NCBI GenBank assembly: GCA_018340805.1
Contig: JACMZG010000008.1
Location: 82,489,773 to 82,553,772 of the forward strand
Origin: Microvelia longipes
Taxonomy: Eukaryota > Arthropoda > Insecta > Hemiptera > Veliidae
DNA: 64,000 nucleotides
Direction: 5' to 3'
Of this stretch, positions 33,062 to 43,739 are shown piece after piece (position 1 is the first letter of the stretch; each line of letters begins with the position of its first letter). The notes under the pieces were generated by a model. It had not been told where the DNA came from. It saw nothing but the letters and a program-made list of their open reading frames with translations, and did no database searches. The translations under genes and the position numbers were made by a program.

Positions 33062-33590
33062 TGAATTTATTTGGATATTATTTGCTCTTTTAAGCTTAAA
33101 GTATTTTAGGGATGGAGTAATCATAGTCATTTTATTCCATAGAATTAGTCCTTCAATGATAAAATGGATTTCGTCTGTATTTTCTGTCAGTTTTAAAATT
33201 ACTATTCTCTGTTGTCTCTAAAGCAAAGCTTTTTAAGTTGTATTACTTTCACTAAATAAAGAAATAATGATACTATTATTAAAAATTCGATTCTACCAAA
33301 CATGTTTAGGCAAGACGAAATACTTATATTACTTACATGTTTAGGCAGGACGAAATGCTACGTCTTCATATTTAAGGGTGTTTACTTCCAAAAGAATAAC
33401 AAAGAAAGAACAAAGTCATGAGTATCCAAAGCTTAAGGTAGTATTAATTTGGTCTCGCTACGGTCTACTAGACCTCAGATTAGAATATTGATTTGAAGTC
33501 TGCGGTGCTAATCTGATTTCGGACTCGCTTCGCGCGTCCTTAGAATGTCATGATTATGTAAAGCTTAATCATTACTAAGCTCCTTACATT
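32650..33590. other. Spacer with (TA)n
   Basis: (TA)n at 33001-33062. A short direct repeat ACATGTTTAGGCA(A/G)GACGAAAT at about 33300 and 33338. A TTTCGGACTCGCTTCGCGCG fragment at 33507-33530 resembles the 5S-family tail (minus). No gene. Confidence 0.5.
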
Positions 33591-33594
33591 CTTC

Positions 33595-33760
33595 TGAGCT
33601 TTATTTATTTATTCATTCATAAATGATACAATAAGCGGCTGTTTGCTAGCCGATTTTTTACAGCTCCACAATCACACAGCTTCTTTATATTCAATGAGAG
33701 CTTCTTTAAAATTTACATTGTAAGGATTTAAAAATTAATACAAAATATACTGCCAAGTAT
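33595..33760 (-). mobile_element. Possible LINE 3' tail
   Basis: TTTATTTATTTATTCATTCA followed by TAAATGATACAATAAGCGGC and a GCCGATTTTT stem partner (GGCTGTTTGCTAGCC). On the minus strand this is a small stem followed by an AATAAATAAATAAA tail, as in other non-LTR 3' ends. No coding part found. Confidence 0.35.
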
Positions 33761-34043
33761 GACTATAGGTTTTTAATTTATTTATGACATAAAATTTAAA
33801 AACAGCCTATTAGCTCTATTACTTTTCTGTACTTTAATTATCCTTAAGTTATAAGTCCCAATTACTTTGGTTACCAAAAAATCGAGGTTGAGCGTTCCGA
33901 GATCGAAATAATACCACCTTAAGCTTTAGATAATCATGACATTTGAGGACAAGTGGGGGGAGTCTGAAGTCATGAGGAAAACAACCGAGGTACCAGATTT
34001 TTAAGCTAATTACTAAAAATTATATAATAGTAATGTAGTTAAC

Positions 34044-34250
34044 GCCGCCTTCATGGTTGAGGTCTTCGAAGCGTCAGTATTTATACTGAGCTTTGACACC
34101 ACGGAGTCAGGAGTTCGCATCCCAGGTAACGCTCTTAGTTTATATAAGATTATGGTTCAAATAAATTATCGCCAAATTTGTTTACACTTGATCGGAAGGC
34201 TCTAAACGGACAGCATTATACTTTATTTATGTTCTTCATTATTATATATT
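34044..34250 (+). mobile_element. tRNA-derived SINE, family T2 (first of tandem pair)
   Basis: The head GCCGCCTTCATGGTTGAGGT resembles the 5' part and box A of a class II (Leu/Ser-like) tRNA; box B-like GAGTTCGCATCCC is at 34112-34124. Body CAGGTAACGCTCTTAGTTTA and a 3' part ending GGCTCTAAACGGACAGCATT are shared with the copies at 34259 and 46150. Confidence 0.8.
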
Positions 34251-34258
34251 GTAGTTGA

Positions 34259-34465
34259 CGCCGCCTCCATGATTGAGGTCGTTTAAGCATCATTATTTAC
34301 ACTGAGTAGTATTTATACACCATGGAGGTCGCACGCAGGGGTTCGCATCCCAGGTAACGCTCTTAGTTTATATCAGATTATTGTTCAAAAAAATTAGCGG
34401 CCAAGTTGGCCGGAAGGCTCAAAACGGGCAACATTATACTTTATTAGTGTTATTCATAATTATAT
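34259..34465 (+). mobile_element. tRNA-derived SINE, family T2 (second of tandem pair)
   Basis: Same order of blocks as the preceding copy: GCCGCCTCCATGATTGAGGT, GGGGTTCGCATCCCAGG near 34339-34354, TAACGCTCTTAGTTTATATC, GGCTCAAAACGGGCAACATT. Both copies end ACATTATACTTTATT and sit head to tail, 8 bases apart. Confidence 0.8.
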
Positions 34466-34469
34466 AATG

Positions 34470-35070
34470 TAGTTAACAACACTAATATTGTTAACTATCT
34501 CAAAATAATTAGTTTGATACTTTTTTGATCTAACTTAAATGATGAACCCTAATTTCAAGCTCGTTCTACTCATTTGGAAGTATTAAAAGTTTTTAAAGTA
34601 TTAAGGGTTAATATTATAAGGATAGATAGTTCGGTGAGAAAACTTCTGGAAAAATCCCTTTTTAGACTGGGCTCCCAGGGAATTAGATTTCAGATTAAAA
34701 TCAGCTCCCGGTTGCCCCTTGCAATTAATTTTTAATCAGGATATTCTAGGGTTGAAGGTTTTTCTTTCTAATCTCAGTGTAGTAGGCAACTTAAATTCCA
34801 TGTCCGACAAAAAAACCTGGAAAAACTTTTAGAAAGCCTTTACAGAATAAAATATAAGAGTAAAACTGATAGCATCTTTTTTTGGACAAGAAAAATGATT
34901 AATTATTGTTTAGAGAAAACAGGGAAATTTATGTTCAAAGTTGAAACAACCTAAGGTCAAAATGTCTGAAACTATTATGTATTTAATTTTTTGAGCTCTT
35001 TAGACTTCACTTAGATTTTCAATTATACTTTTTGTTATTTTTTGAGCCAAGTTTAAAAGCAATATTTTAA
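34470..35070. other. Spacer, no gene seen
   Basis: Unique AT-rich sequence. Confidence 0.5.
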
Positions 35071-35073
35071 ATT

Positions 35074-35345
35074 AAGTATGACTTATTCTTATGTTAGTAA
35101 CATAGGAATAAGTCATACTTTATCTCAAGTATTGTTTCTGAATACATTGTCAGTAAATAGGAGTAAGTCATATTTAACCAGTATTAATGTTATTAAATAA
35201 CCTGTTATTACCATTGGGTATGTCTTACCCAATCTCATGTTTTAATGCAGAGTTTGTGATATAGGAATCAGTTCTTTTTATTTCAAGTAATGTTAATACC
35301 TTATTAACAATATAGAAATATGTTTGACTCAATCTTAAGTTACGT
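35074..35345. repeat. Palindrome followed by diverged tandem units
   Basis: 35074-35120 is a 47-bp palindrome, AAGTATGACTTATTCTTATG then its near-complement CATAGGAATAAGTCATACTT. Looser ~70-90-bp units carrying AATAGGAGTAAGTCATA, ATTGGGTATGTCTTACCCAA and ATAGGAATCAG-type motifs follow. Confidence 0.75.
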
Positions 35346-35349
35346 TCTT

Positions 35350-35890
35350 AAATACCGATTCTTCTTCTTCTATTAAGGGTAATGAAGCCATACACCAGAA
35401 ATATCTGCCTATTTTTATTGATCCCTTTTTAAGACTATTTTTCTGTTGTAAAAATAAGATTTTTATGTTATTTATTTATTTTGTATATTTATCAATTTAT
35501 TTATTTATCTCTGGTCTTTTCCTTGGTTTGTTTTTCTCGTATTCACTGGTAAGAGTGGCTTTATTTTTCCTCCGCTTGTGTAAATATTATTGCGGTAGGA
35601 AAAACGTGTATTTTAAGCCGCCTTTGTGATAGTGTGACACAGAAACGCATGTGTGATTAAGATAGAGACGCATGTGTGATACATATACAGACGCATGTTT
35701 GTGGAAGAATGAAGGGTATGAGGCTGTATTAGACCAGACAATTTTTCCACGTTTCCACGTCATATAAAAGATTTTTCGCTTTTTATATTGCAAATCTTTG
35801 TGTACCCTTTGAATATTTTATAGGTCTATTGCGCAAGTAAGTCTTTCCCCTAAATGTTTTAATAAGTTTAAACGGTAATAGTAGTAACAG
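35350..35890. other. Spacer, no gene seen
   Basis: Short repeat of GACGCATGTGTGAT(A/T)(A/C)-like motifs at 35645-35700; otherwise unremarkable. Confidence 0.5.
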
Positions 35891-35892
35891 GT

Positions 35893-36430
35893 GACCGAGT
35901 CCGGTAGCTCAGTGTTAGAGTTCTCGCCTTTCGAGAACTTTGACTTTCAGGTCAAGGCTAAAGAATGAGTTTGTGCACACACTGGCGTCGGGGTTGCCAG
36001 ATTACTCTGTTGGATGGCGCTGGACTAGCCAGAGCGGTGAGCCTAGCTAGAGTCTAGTGATGCTCAAGGAGCTGATGAGATTGGTGAGACTGGTTAAACG
36101 AGGGCGGACCAAGTGTGACTAATGTGATCAGAGGAGCTACTGAGACCAGATGAACTAAGCACACTGCGGACTAGTAGTGGGCGCTAGCCAAAGACTAGTT
36201 GGTCTAGATGAACTAGGCACACTGTGATCTAGTCGTGGACAATGGCCGGAGGGGAGAGTTTGGAAAGAGTTTGGTTGGGCTAAATGAACTGGGCTCACTA
36301 AGGACTAAGTCATATATGCCGCCATGTGCGGAGGGTGTGCTTCCTTGATGATAGGGTGTGTACAGACTCTGGGTTGGTAAGTTGAGTGAGGGGAAACGCT
36401 AATATGACCCTACGGATTTAAGCATAACAA
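35893..36430 (+). mobile_element. tRNA-headed SINE-like element, family T3
   Basis: TCCGGTAGCTCAGTGTTAGA (box A) at about 35898 followed by a tRNA-like stem and a degraded box B (TTCAGGTCAAGG). The ~480-bp body is notably GC-richer than the surroundings and contains internally repeated GATGAACTA(A/G)GCACACTG (about 36147 and 36207) and GACTAGTxGTGG motifs. A diverged minus-strand copy is at 55190-55818. Confidence 0.65.
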
Positions 36431-36509
36431 CATAAAAATAATAGCAGGTATATGTATTAAAAGTCTAACAAATATGCATCAAGTACCTTTTACTTTATAC
36501 ATTGAGCAC

Positions 36510-36720
36510 TCCTCCTAATTTATACCATTGGTATAATTGTCCACGTCAGATGATTTTCAATATTTTCCAGTGTTTTTACCAACAGGTCTGCCTGTGTGTG
36601 TGTTAATCATCGTAGCTCTTAGTGCATTTATGCTACAGTGTTGAAACTTGTTACAAAAATCAATCTTTACATCTTGTTGTGATGTTAGGAAAATAAATTT
36701 CTAAAACGGTACGTATAATT
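36510..36720 (+). mobile_element. 5S-family element, head fragment
   Basis: TTTATACCATTGGTATAATT, then GTTAATCATCGTAGCTCTTA and TGCTACAGTGTTGAAACTTG. Truncated before the 5S module. Confidence 0.65.
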
Positions 36721-36724
36721 TATA

Positions 36725-37930
36725 ACTTAGCAATGACTTGACGAAAACACCTTAAAACAAATAGTTCGAATTGTTTCTCTACACAAACTATTCAAGAGAA
36801 ATTCAGTCGTATCCTTTTAAAAAAAATAAAAAGAATAAGTTTCTATTTTTAATCAGGAGAGCTCTTATTATTCACTGATAGGGAAATTTTGATTGGCAAG
36901 AATTCTTAGGTAAGTTATTAATCTAACATTTGTACTTTATAGAGAATTAAGTTCGAAGTTTATTGCTATTTTGTTCTTACTCACTTGATAATCATTAACT
37001 TTTGGAAGTACATGGGATTTATTAAGCACGTAAAGTTTGTGGTATCCATAAAATATTATCGAAATCTAACGATTCTAGTTTCTCTTGCGTTATTATTTCT
37101 CTTTCTCTCTCTCTCTCTCATTCTGTCTTTACACTACCTCCGTTGTATCAAGGTTTAGTTTAATGCCTAAGGTATTTCCGCAGGTTTCCTTCTGTCAACC
37201 CACTATGGTTTATAAAAAACGAGACTTTTTATTTATTTTATTTATCCTGATATACGAGAGCCAGAGGGACTTGAATGATTGAAAAACCCTTCAAAGTGAA
37301 GCAGGGCACCACCGACTTATTTATTTAACTCTCAAATGTCGCTATTTCGGCCTCACGTCTTTCTGCGCTAAAATTAATTTTATTACGGATAATGGAACCA
37401 ATAATTATATTGATAATGTTATTTAATTAAATAATAACCATGTGTGTTGGAAGTATTATATCTGGGTTCGGTTTTAGCGGCTTAATAAGAATGTTGTAGA
37501 AACAATCCCCGTTAAAAGTTATAGGTTAAACTTCCGCTTGTAGGCCAATGTGTTCTTTAAATTATACCTGAAATATTAAATTACCCATATAGATATTAGA
37601 TATATACTAGATAGGGCAAAGTCTATCTCAATACATTGGAGGGGCTGAGATATCTTTTTGGGGCCCTCAGGGGCTCTGTGTAACCTCATTGACACCTCTT
37701 TCAAGAGTGAGGTAACGTATAATAAATAAATTGATTTCGGTTTCCCGCACATTGTTTGTGTTTTGATTTGTATTTTTAAATTCTCCTATATAAGTTACTG
37801 TAATTTAGTACTGATTATTTGATTATATTTATAATCGAAGGTGGTCAGGTTGCTTTTGAATATTTCACAATTTAACATAGGCGTAGCCATGGTTGCCTTT
37901 AGAGGGTACATATATGTATATAAATATAAA
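36725..37930. other. Spacer, no gene seen
   Basis: (CT)n at 37098-37121. GGGGCCCTCAGGGGCTC near 37660-37676 resembles repeat G. No gene. Confidence 0.5.
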
Positions 37931-37934
37931 ATAA

Positions 37935-37938
<4 letters not shown>

Positions 37939-37985
<47 letters not shown>

Positions 37986-37989
37986 TATT

Positions 37990-38081
<92 letters not shown>

Positions 38082-38106
38082 TATTATTTATTTATTTATA
38101 TATATA
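37939..38106. repeat. Long (TA)n microsatellite
   Basis: About 165 bp of TA with two (TTTA) interruptions; source of a spurious Ile-Tyr frame. Confidence 0.96.
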
Positions 38107-38109
38107 TCG

Positions 38110-38935
38110 GAGTAATTTTGTAACTCTACTTTGGGTAGAAAGAGTTTAAAATATTTAAAAATATTTATATAATATATTTTAGTATATTATATATTTATTT
38201 ATCTGTGTGTGTGTGTGTGTGTATTATAGATATATTTTTGATAGGCGACTCTCCCTTTTCAAATGCATTTAATATTAACTACGAGCTGAAATTCCATAAG
38301 AGGCAAGCAGTTTTTCTGTTTGAAACAGTGCTTTCGTCTGTTGGTATTTTAGGAAATTAAAGTAGAAAACCCGATGCTATAAAACCACGTGACAAGGTGA
38401 TGAATTGAGTCCATTAATAACTACTCTCTTGATACCTAAAATGCTCTCTAAAAACAGTATGAATTGTCTATTAATAATTAATTATAGTTTTAAATTTAAA
38501 TTATATTATATTAAACTGTCTTATTATATGAAATCCCTCCCTAATATTTTAAAATTAAAGTTAAATTTATTGATATCGGTTTGTATTGATATTATTGTTA
38601 ATAAGGATCCAAGATTATTCATGAACAATGTGAAGAAGGAGAAGAATTTGTCTTTTGAACAAATTATTTAAGAGGTCTCTCTAATGTTGATTATTGAAGG
38701 GGATGGATTGGTCATAACAGGTTTGCAATCATCTATGTAACTGAAAACTCGAGGAATGAATTATTGGTTTGTTAAATCTTAAAAGAACTATTTTATTTTT
38801 TGATGCGGTGAATCAAATGATAGTGGTCCTAACAAGTATGATCAGTTTTATAGACTTAGGATAAGTGGATCCCAAAGCTCAGCGTAGTTGATTCCACTGT
38901 CAATTTTAACAAAAAAAGACAAAGTTATTTAACTT
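38110..38935. other. Spacer, no gene recognised
   Basis: (GT)n at 38205-38222. Open frame 38405-38671 (88 codons, Leu/Ile/Lys/Asn-rich) has no recognisable domain. Confidence 0.45.
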
Positions 38936-38939
38936 TTTT

Positions 38940-39612
38940 TGCTTTTCCTCATTTATACCGTAGGTATATAGGAGAAGTAGGGTGTTTGCAAAAACACCGA
39001 AACCGGGATGTCCACGGAATTATCCTTTTTAGGTTTATTCATAGCCTCCAGAGTGGTTTTCTCAAAGTTGTCTGTGTGTATCTGTTAGTCTGTTATCATC
39101 CTAGCTCCTATTGTATTCATGCTATATTATTAAAGCTTTTGAGGAGGCTTTTGAGGAGGAAAATAATAAAAAAACTAATTTTGCCGAGCTTTTGGCAAAA
39201 GATAAAGATAATTTTATCTTTTTCAAGGCTTGATATAATAAATAATAACAAAAAAACTGTTACATGGTTGCTAACAAATAGATGTTTGGACAATAACTAG
39301 AGTAACAGAGAAATAATTTCGTTAAAAACAAAAATGGTAACAATGTTGTTGAATTACATTAAGGTCTAATCAAAGATCTACAATTAAAAACTTCTTATCT
39401 AGGGCGAAGGCCCCTTTAAAGATCCGAATGAAATGGATGTATTTACTATCTGTGGACGAGCGAAGCCAGTCCGAAGAGGTGTTGCAGTATACATTTGATG
39501 AATTGTAAATTCTAAAGTACGTGCTGAGCGAGTCCGAAGTAGGGAGGACGAGCGTAGCGAAACCGATGTGATGAGCAAAAGTTCTGAAGTACCCCGTACC
39601 CGAATTTTAGAA
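38940..39612 (+). mobile_element. 5S-family element lacking the 5S module
   Basis: Head TTTATACCGTAGGTATATAGG at 38950, tail with GGACGAGCGAAGCCAGTCCG and GGACGAGCGTAGCGAAACCG, terminus GAAGTACCCCGTACCCGAAT. The centre (39130-39390) is replaced by another repeat (39172-39290), and no 5S-like sequence remains. Confidence 0.75.
39172..39290 (+). repeat. Dispersed repeat H
   Basis: TTTGCCGAGCTTTTGGC, TTTTCAAGGCTTGATATAA and GTTACATGGTTGCTAACAAA followed by TAGATGTTTGGA recur inverted at 53825-53945. Confidence 0.75.
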
Positions 39613-39614
39613 TA

Positions 39615-40070
39615 GTTTTGCACACTGCAAAATAATAAAATTTCTTTCTATGTTTAATTAAATGATTAATAAATATTTACATGGGTTCATTGTGAAATTT
39701 GACGTATGTGGATAATAAGTTTGACGTACGTATGAAATCAAATCTATAATTATGAACAATTAGTTCTAATTTTAATGGTATATAATTTGCGTGGGGTAGC
39801 TGTGTAACTGACCGGAAACAGTTGAATTGGAGATTAAAAATAAAGTAATCTTAAGAGCGTCGTTTTCTTATCTATTATAAATCTATTTCTTCCCAAAATA
39901 CATTCAATACAGTGCATTGCAAGAGCCGAACATTACTATATATCTTCACATATGATACATTTTTTTCACTTGAAGTCGGACAAATGTTTTAGAAATTTGA
40001 AATTTTAGAATATAGTGTTTGACCATTTCATTTTTCTAAATGTTTAATCTTTTTATAATCATTTGTTTTT
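39615..40070. other. Spacer, no gene seen
   Basis: Unique AT-rich sequence. Confidence 0.5.
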
Positions 40071-40074
40071 ACTT

Positions 40075-40170
40075 TTCCTCATTTATACCGTAGGTATTTG
40101 GGAAAGTATTGTCTTTGCATAAAATTCCGAAACCAAAATGTCACCGGATTCGTTTCCGGTGACATGTTTT
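40075..40170 (+). mobile_element. 5S-family element, head fragment
   Basis: TTTATACCGTAGGTATTTGGG then TTCCGAAACCAAAATGTCAC. ATGTCACCGG/TTCCGGTGACAT at 40138-40164 forms a hairpin; in other copies one side is degraded. Confidence 0.65.
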
Positions 40171-40199
40171 TCAATAAAAAAATTTGAATCTCTTTACAC

Positions 40200-40790
40200 A
40201 GTTTTAATAATAGTAAAGCGTACTAACTTAAAGCTTGTGTGTTGTATTTTGACGAAGTCGCTATACCATTTCTCCTATGTCATTAACTTGTATTATGAAT
40301 TATCAATATTTTATATTGGTTTGTCTTAATCCATAGTTTGACGATTTGGTTTGCCATATTTGGTTGGTCTTAATTTTTTAGTTTAACTGTTTATCTCAAT
40401 ATTTTAGTTAAACTACTTGGTTTGTCATAATTTTTAAGTCTGACGTAATCTTTTAGTTCGACGATTTGGTTCGTCTTTATCCTTTATTTTAACTGTTTAT
40501 CTGCCCCCTCTTGTATATATCTCCATGGCCTTTAGTACTTTTATTCACGTCTCCGTCGCGGTGGATCTGAGGTTAAAACCATAATGAAACCTGGATTCTC
40601 AATCGAATTAAAAAGACAAGCCGTTTCTAGTTTGACTTCATTATTTATCTTAATTATAATATTCATATCAGGTTATAGATAAGAGCTATAAACAATAAAG
40701 TATTATTTAATCTAATCAATGCCCTATGCTAATAAGATAACATTCCTAAAATAGTTTTGTATGGAAAATATGGACAACAGATTTGATAAA
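40200..40790. other. Spacer, no gene seen
   Basis: Repeated short motifs TTTGACGATTTGGTTTG and TTAGTTTAACTGTTTATCT in 40330-40500; no gene. Confidence 0.5.
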
Positions 40791-40797
40791 TAATGAA

Positions 40798-40945
40798 AGA
40801 AAATAAGTCTCTACACAAAATAAAACTTTATTGGCAAAGCGCTAGAGGCCGTCATCAGTGCAAAACCTAACAAACAAGCAAATAAGTGAAACACAAAAAA
40901 TTACTTAACAAATGATGAGCAAAAGTATGAAAAAGAGACAAAATC
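40798..40945 (-). mobile_element. Penelope-like terminal segment
   Basis: The minus strand reads TTTGCACTGATGACGGCC, TCTAGCGCTTTGCCAATAAA, GTTTTATTTTGTGTAGAG. A CTGATGA(C)G-rich segment followed by AATAAAG is typical of sequence downstream of the endonuclease domain in Penelope-like elements. It lies directly before, and opposite to, the coding fragment at 40963-41289, as in the 5'-truncated, partly inverted copies common for this class. Assignment is by style and context. Confidence 0.5.
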
Positions 40946-40962
40946 TGTTCATCTGTTCTTAA

Positions 40963-41289
40963 AAGAGTAATGTTAGGGTAAGCTTTTCTTGTAACAGGAC
41001 CTTAAGAAACCTTTTAAGCAGCGTAAAAGACCCTGTACCGCCTGTATACAGAAGTGGTATTTACATGGTGCAATGTTGCATATGCCAAGTAGAATATTTA
41101 GGTCAAACAGGGAGGAACATAATCACGAGGGCGAGGGAACATCAATCTAGAACGAACAGCAAATTTTATCAACATTTGTTAGCTGAAAATAATTTTAATG
41201 GCCCTCATAAAGTCGGTTGTTCTTTTTGTCGTCGGAGTTTTTGGAAAAAATGGAGATTGAAAGGAGATAGAATAGAATTGGCGGTCTAA
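40963..41289 (+). pseudogene. Penelope-like element: linker and GIY-YIG endonuclease fragment
   Basis: The frame is open for about 108 codons after a stop at 40960. It begins with the linker region seen before the endonuclease of Penelope-like elements (TLRNLLSSVKDPVPPVYRSG), then the GIY motif (SGIYMVQC, 41053 on), a Cys pair (CCICQ), the YIG-equivalent YLGQTGRNIITRAREH (Ile to Leu) with the conserved Arg residues, and a degraded C-terminal part ending at TAA. The reverse transcriptase upstream is absent, and the end of the endonuclease continues only loosely past the stop. In intact elements RT plus GIY-YIG endonuclease carry out insertion; here it is a dead 5'-truncated remnant. An ATG at 41065 lies inside the GIY motif and is not a real start. 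Confidence 0.87.
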
Positions 41290-41294
41290 ACTTA

Positions 41295-41575
41295 AATGAG
41301 TCTGACTCTCCTACTGTGACTCGCCAACTATGACTCACATCATACTGTCAGTCTCCTGAAATCCAGAAACCTAAAGTACGCTCGGTTAACATGAAAAGTT
41401 GATTAGGGTGTCGTTTTGTCGTTGGTAGGTATTGCGGCTCTGAGTAAAACAAAAACGGTCTAAAGTCGATACGACCATTCATGACCAATGACCAAAAATT
41501 CTAAACAAAACTGTGATAAATAACCAATAAAACTAAATACAATATTTTATTTCCTTAAAAAATTAACTTTTATAA
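41295..41575. other. Repeat-like spacer
   Basis: Part (about 41395-41500: GTTGATTAGGGTGTCGTTTT, GGTCTAAAGTCGATACGACC) resembles 44440-44520 (GTAGGGTGTCGTTTTTG, TGGTCCGAAGTCAATATGAT), so probably one dispersed repeat. Confidence 0.45.
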
Positions 41576-41581
41576 AATTTC

Positions 41582-41836
41582 GTGCAGGGTATCCTTTTCG
41601 ATGTTTTTTGGTGCTCAGAGGTGATTGGAAACGGTCCGGAGTCCAAAACATTAGCGAATTTCATTCCCAAAGGAAATTCGCTAAAAGCACTCAGAGTACT
41701 CAAAGGTATGGTTCCAGATTCGAAATCTGGAAGTTTATTTCTAAATAATAATTCTGGCGAAAAGGTAACCATTACTTACAAATATTACCCATCAGATAAC
41801 CACAAGAAACAAGCAATAAACGAACTTTCATCTTGA
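41582..41836 (+). CDS. Unrecognised open frame, possible exon or viral/TE fragment
   Basis: I do not recognise this sequence. The frame is open from GTG at 41582 to a TGA, 84 codons, with no ATG until Met43. Composition is mixed and protein-like (for example DVFWCSEVIGNGPESKTLAN and SGEKVTITYKYYPSDNHKKQ), unlike the Ile/Tyr/Phe/Leu-biased chance frames elsewhere. The upstream TTTCGTGCAG at about 41579-41588 could be a splice acceptor, making this a last exon, but its pyrimidine tract is poor. Neighbours are repeats (Penelope fragment upstream, MITE downstream), so a fragment of a mobile element or endogenous virus is just as possible. Confidence 0.3.
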   Translation: MQGILFDVFWCSEVIGNGPESKTLANFIPKGNSLKALRVLKGMVPDSKSGSLFLNNNSGEKVTITYKYYPSDNHKKQAINELSS

Positions 41837-41839
41837 CAT

Positions 41840-42370
41840 ATTTTAAGCTTAGGCAATTTTATTTTATTTTATTTTTATTTTCAGATTATTTTTGTGTATA
41901 GCGCTTGATAATTTTGGTTGATGGTAGTTGAACGTTTTCACAAAACATTCCTCTTTTTGCGAGTTCTTATTATCAAGCACGAGATGTTCATACTCTTTAA
42001 GTTCTTTTTAATTTTACTCATCAGCTAGCACGAGTAGCTCATACTGTTTGTTGTACAATCTGCTCTCCTCAAATGTCCTTAACGTTTTCAAGTGCCCTCT
42101 CAAAAGTTTAATTTTCTTTTAATACTACGAAGAATCCAATAGAAGTGGGTTTTGACTGCACTCGAACAATGGGTCAAGAGATGATGATCAGTGAGGTGTA
42201 ATCAATCAATTTAATTACGCTGTAATCTCTTCAATTTAACTTTTATTGAAATTAAATTGCATTAATGCAAACAAAATTTTTGTTTAAAAATGACTGCTCA
42301 TCAAACGTATGTAATCGATTAATGTCTTATTTGATACCGTAACTTTTACTTCATCGATCTCTGTTACTAT
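41840..42370. other. Spacer, no gene seen
   Basis: (ATTTT)-rich patch at 41858-41885; otherwise unique. Confidence 0.5.
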
Positions 42371-42376
42371 ACTATT

Positions 42377-42970
42377 TAGAATAATACTAACATAAAAGGA
42401 ATATAGGACCGTAAACACATGTAATTCCACTGATAACACGAAAGCCGGTTTAATGGTGGTCTTAAGTAGGGATGCCACCTTAAAAACAAAACATTTTATA
42501 AATGTGTCATAAATATCCACTAATGCAGAAAGATCATAAGGAACAAACATAATAACTTAAAAAACCTGCTCAGAATTTAATAAAATCAAAAGGGTAGCGG
42601 TATACAAGAATCTACATTTAGTTGACCAGGACTACTTTTAACATAATTTTAATTAAAAACGTTAAAATATAATTTAAAATGCTTACAAAATTGTAATGCA
42701 CCAATATTTACACTAGTATCATTTGATTCTACCGAGTTTTGCAAAACATGAATAGTTGACACAATTATATTGTATTTACACTAGTGTTTTATTAATAATC
42801 GATCATTAATTCATAATATAACATAATACTTCAGCAACCGGAATTATTGCTAACTTTGTTATAAGACAATTTTATGTTATTAGGGTAGCAGCATAAAACA
42901 TTTTAAGGCCACCAATGAAACGGCTTTGCTGTTATCAGTTATGCTCTCTCTATTATATAGTATTATTCTA
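42377..42970. mobile_element. MULE-like MITE, second copy
   Basis: Left end TAGAATAATACTAACATAAA and right end TATAGTATTATTCTA, with CACTGATAACACGAAAGCCG and its partner ACGGCTTTGCTGTTATCAGT, match 19113-19656. More diverged than that copy, no clear target duplication remains, and it is interrupted by the MITE fragment at 42720-42775. Confidence 0.8.
42720..42775. mobile_element. Hairpin-MITE fragment inside the MULE-like MITE
   Basis: ACCGAGTTTTGCAAAACATG followed by AATAGTTGACACAATTAT matches the left flank of the 15786-15925 element; the hairpin arms are absent. Confidence 0.65.
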
Positions 42971-43119
42971 AGCTATAATATAAAAAAAAGCTACCAATGG
43001 GACAAAAAATTTAGAACAACATTACAAAGAGTTTTCAAAGTTTTTGTAGAACAATTTTTTTTTACTAAACAAATATTTTTTATAATTTCTTTATGGATGT
43101 GCTTGTTGTATTGACACGG

Positions 43120-43735
43120 GGCATGGTGTACTTGTTTATTGCATGAAGGTGTACACTTGTATCGAATTTCAACTCAATTGGATTATTAGTAGATTTTTTT
43201 AATTTTTTAAAAAACGTATCCTAGAAGACAGACAATCGATATAAACTAGACTAAGTTGATAATGAGATGAATAGTGGCATAGGTCTTACATAATTAAAAA
43301 AAATCGGGTACGCGGTACCTCGGAACTTTTCCTCATTACATCGGATCCGCTACGCTCATCCTCCCTGCTTCGAACCCGCTTCGCTCGTCTTCAGAAATAC
43401 AGTTCCCCAAATTTATACTTCAACACGCCTTTGGACACGCTTCGCTCGTCTTCAGATAGTTACTGCATCCGAATCCTTCTTAGCGGTCACCCATACACCA
43501 CTGACCGCGCTCAATCTCCTTAATTTTTATGATCCAGTAAAAATCATGGATATACTTGTCGCATTGAAACAAAACTTGGTGTACTTATTTATTATGTAAC
43601 ATTGTACCAATTTTTCATACAATTGTACCAAATTTTAACTCAATTAGACCATTTCCCATTTTTTTAAAAAACGTACACAAGTCATTTATTAAAAATTGAA
43701 CTAATGCTGATAATGAGATGACACTTTGGGAGTAA
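43120..43735 (-). mobile_element. 5S-family element with 5S-like core
   Basis: Terminus TCGGGTACGCGGTACCTCGG at 43306-43325, tail motifs CCGCTTCGCTCGTCTTCAGA and ACGCTTCGCTCGTCTTCAGA, 5S-like segment 43481-43527, then the middle blocks (TTCAACTCAATTxGA...) to about 43735. A second copy of the middle block lies at 43135-43260, outside the terminus, so part of the element is duplicated or a second copy abuts. Confidence 0.8.
43481..43527 (-). pseudogene. 5S rRNA-derived segment
   Basis: TAGCGGTCACCCATACACCA then CTGACCGCGCTCAATCTCCT: complement of the 5S region around GATGGGTGACCGC, diverged. Confidence 0.72.
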
Positions 43736-43739
43736 TTTT

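Noticed and set aside
35893..35960. tRNA gene (GGTAGCTCAGTGTTAGAG)
   Set aside because: Box B is degraded and the sequence continues into a repeated body also seen at 55190-55818.
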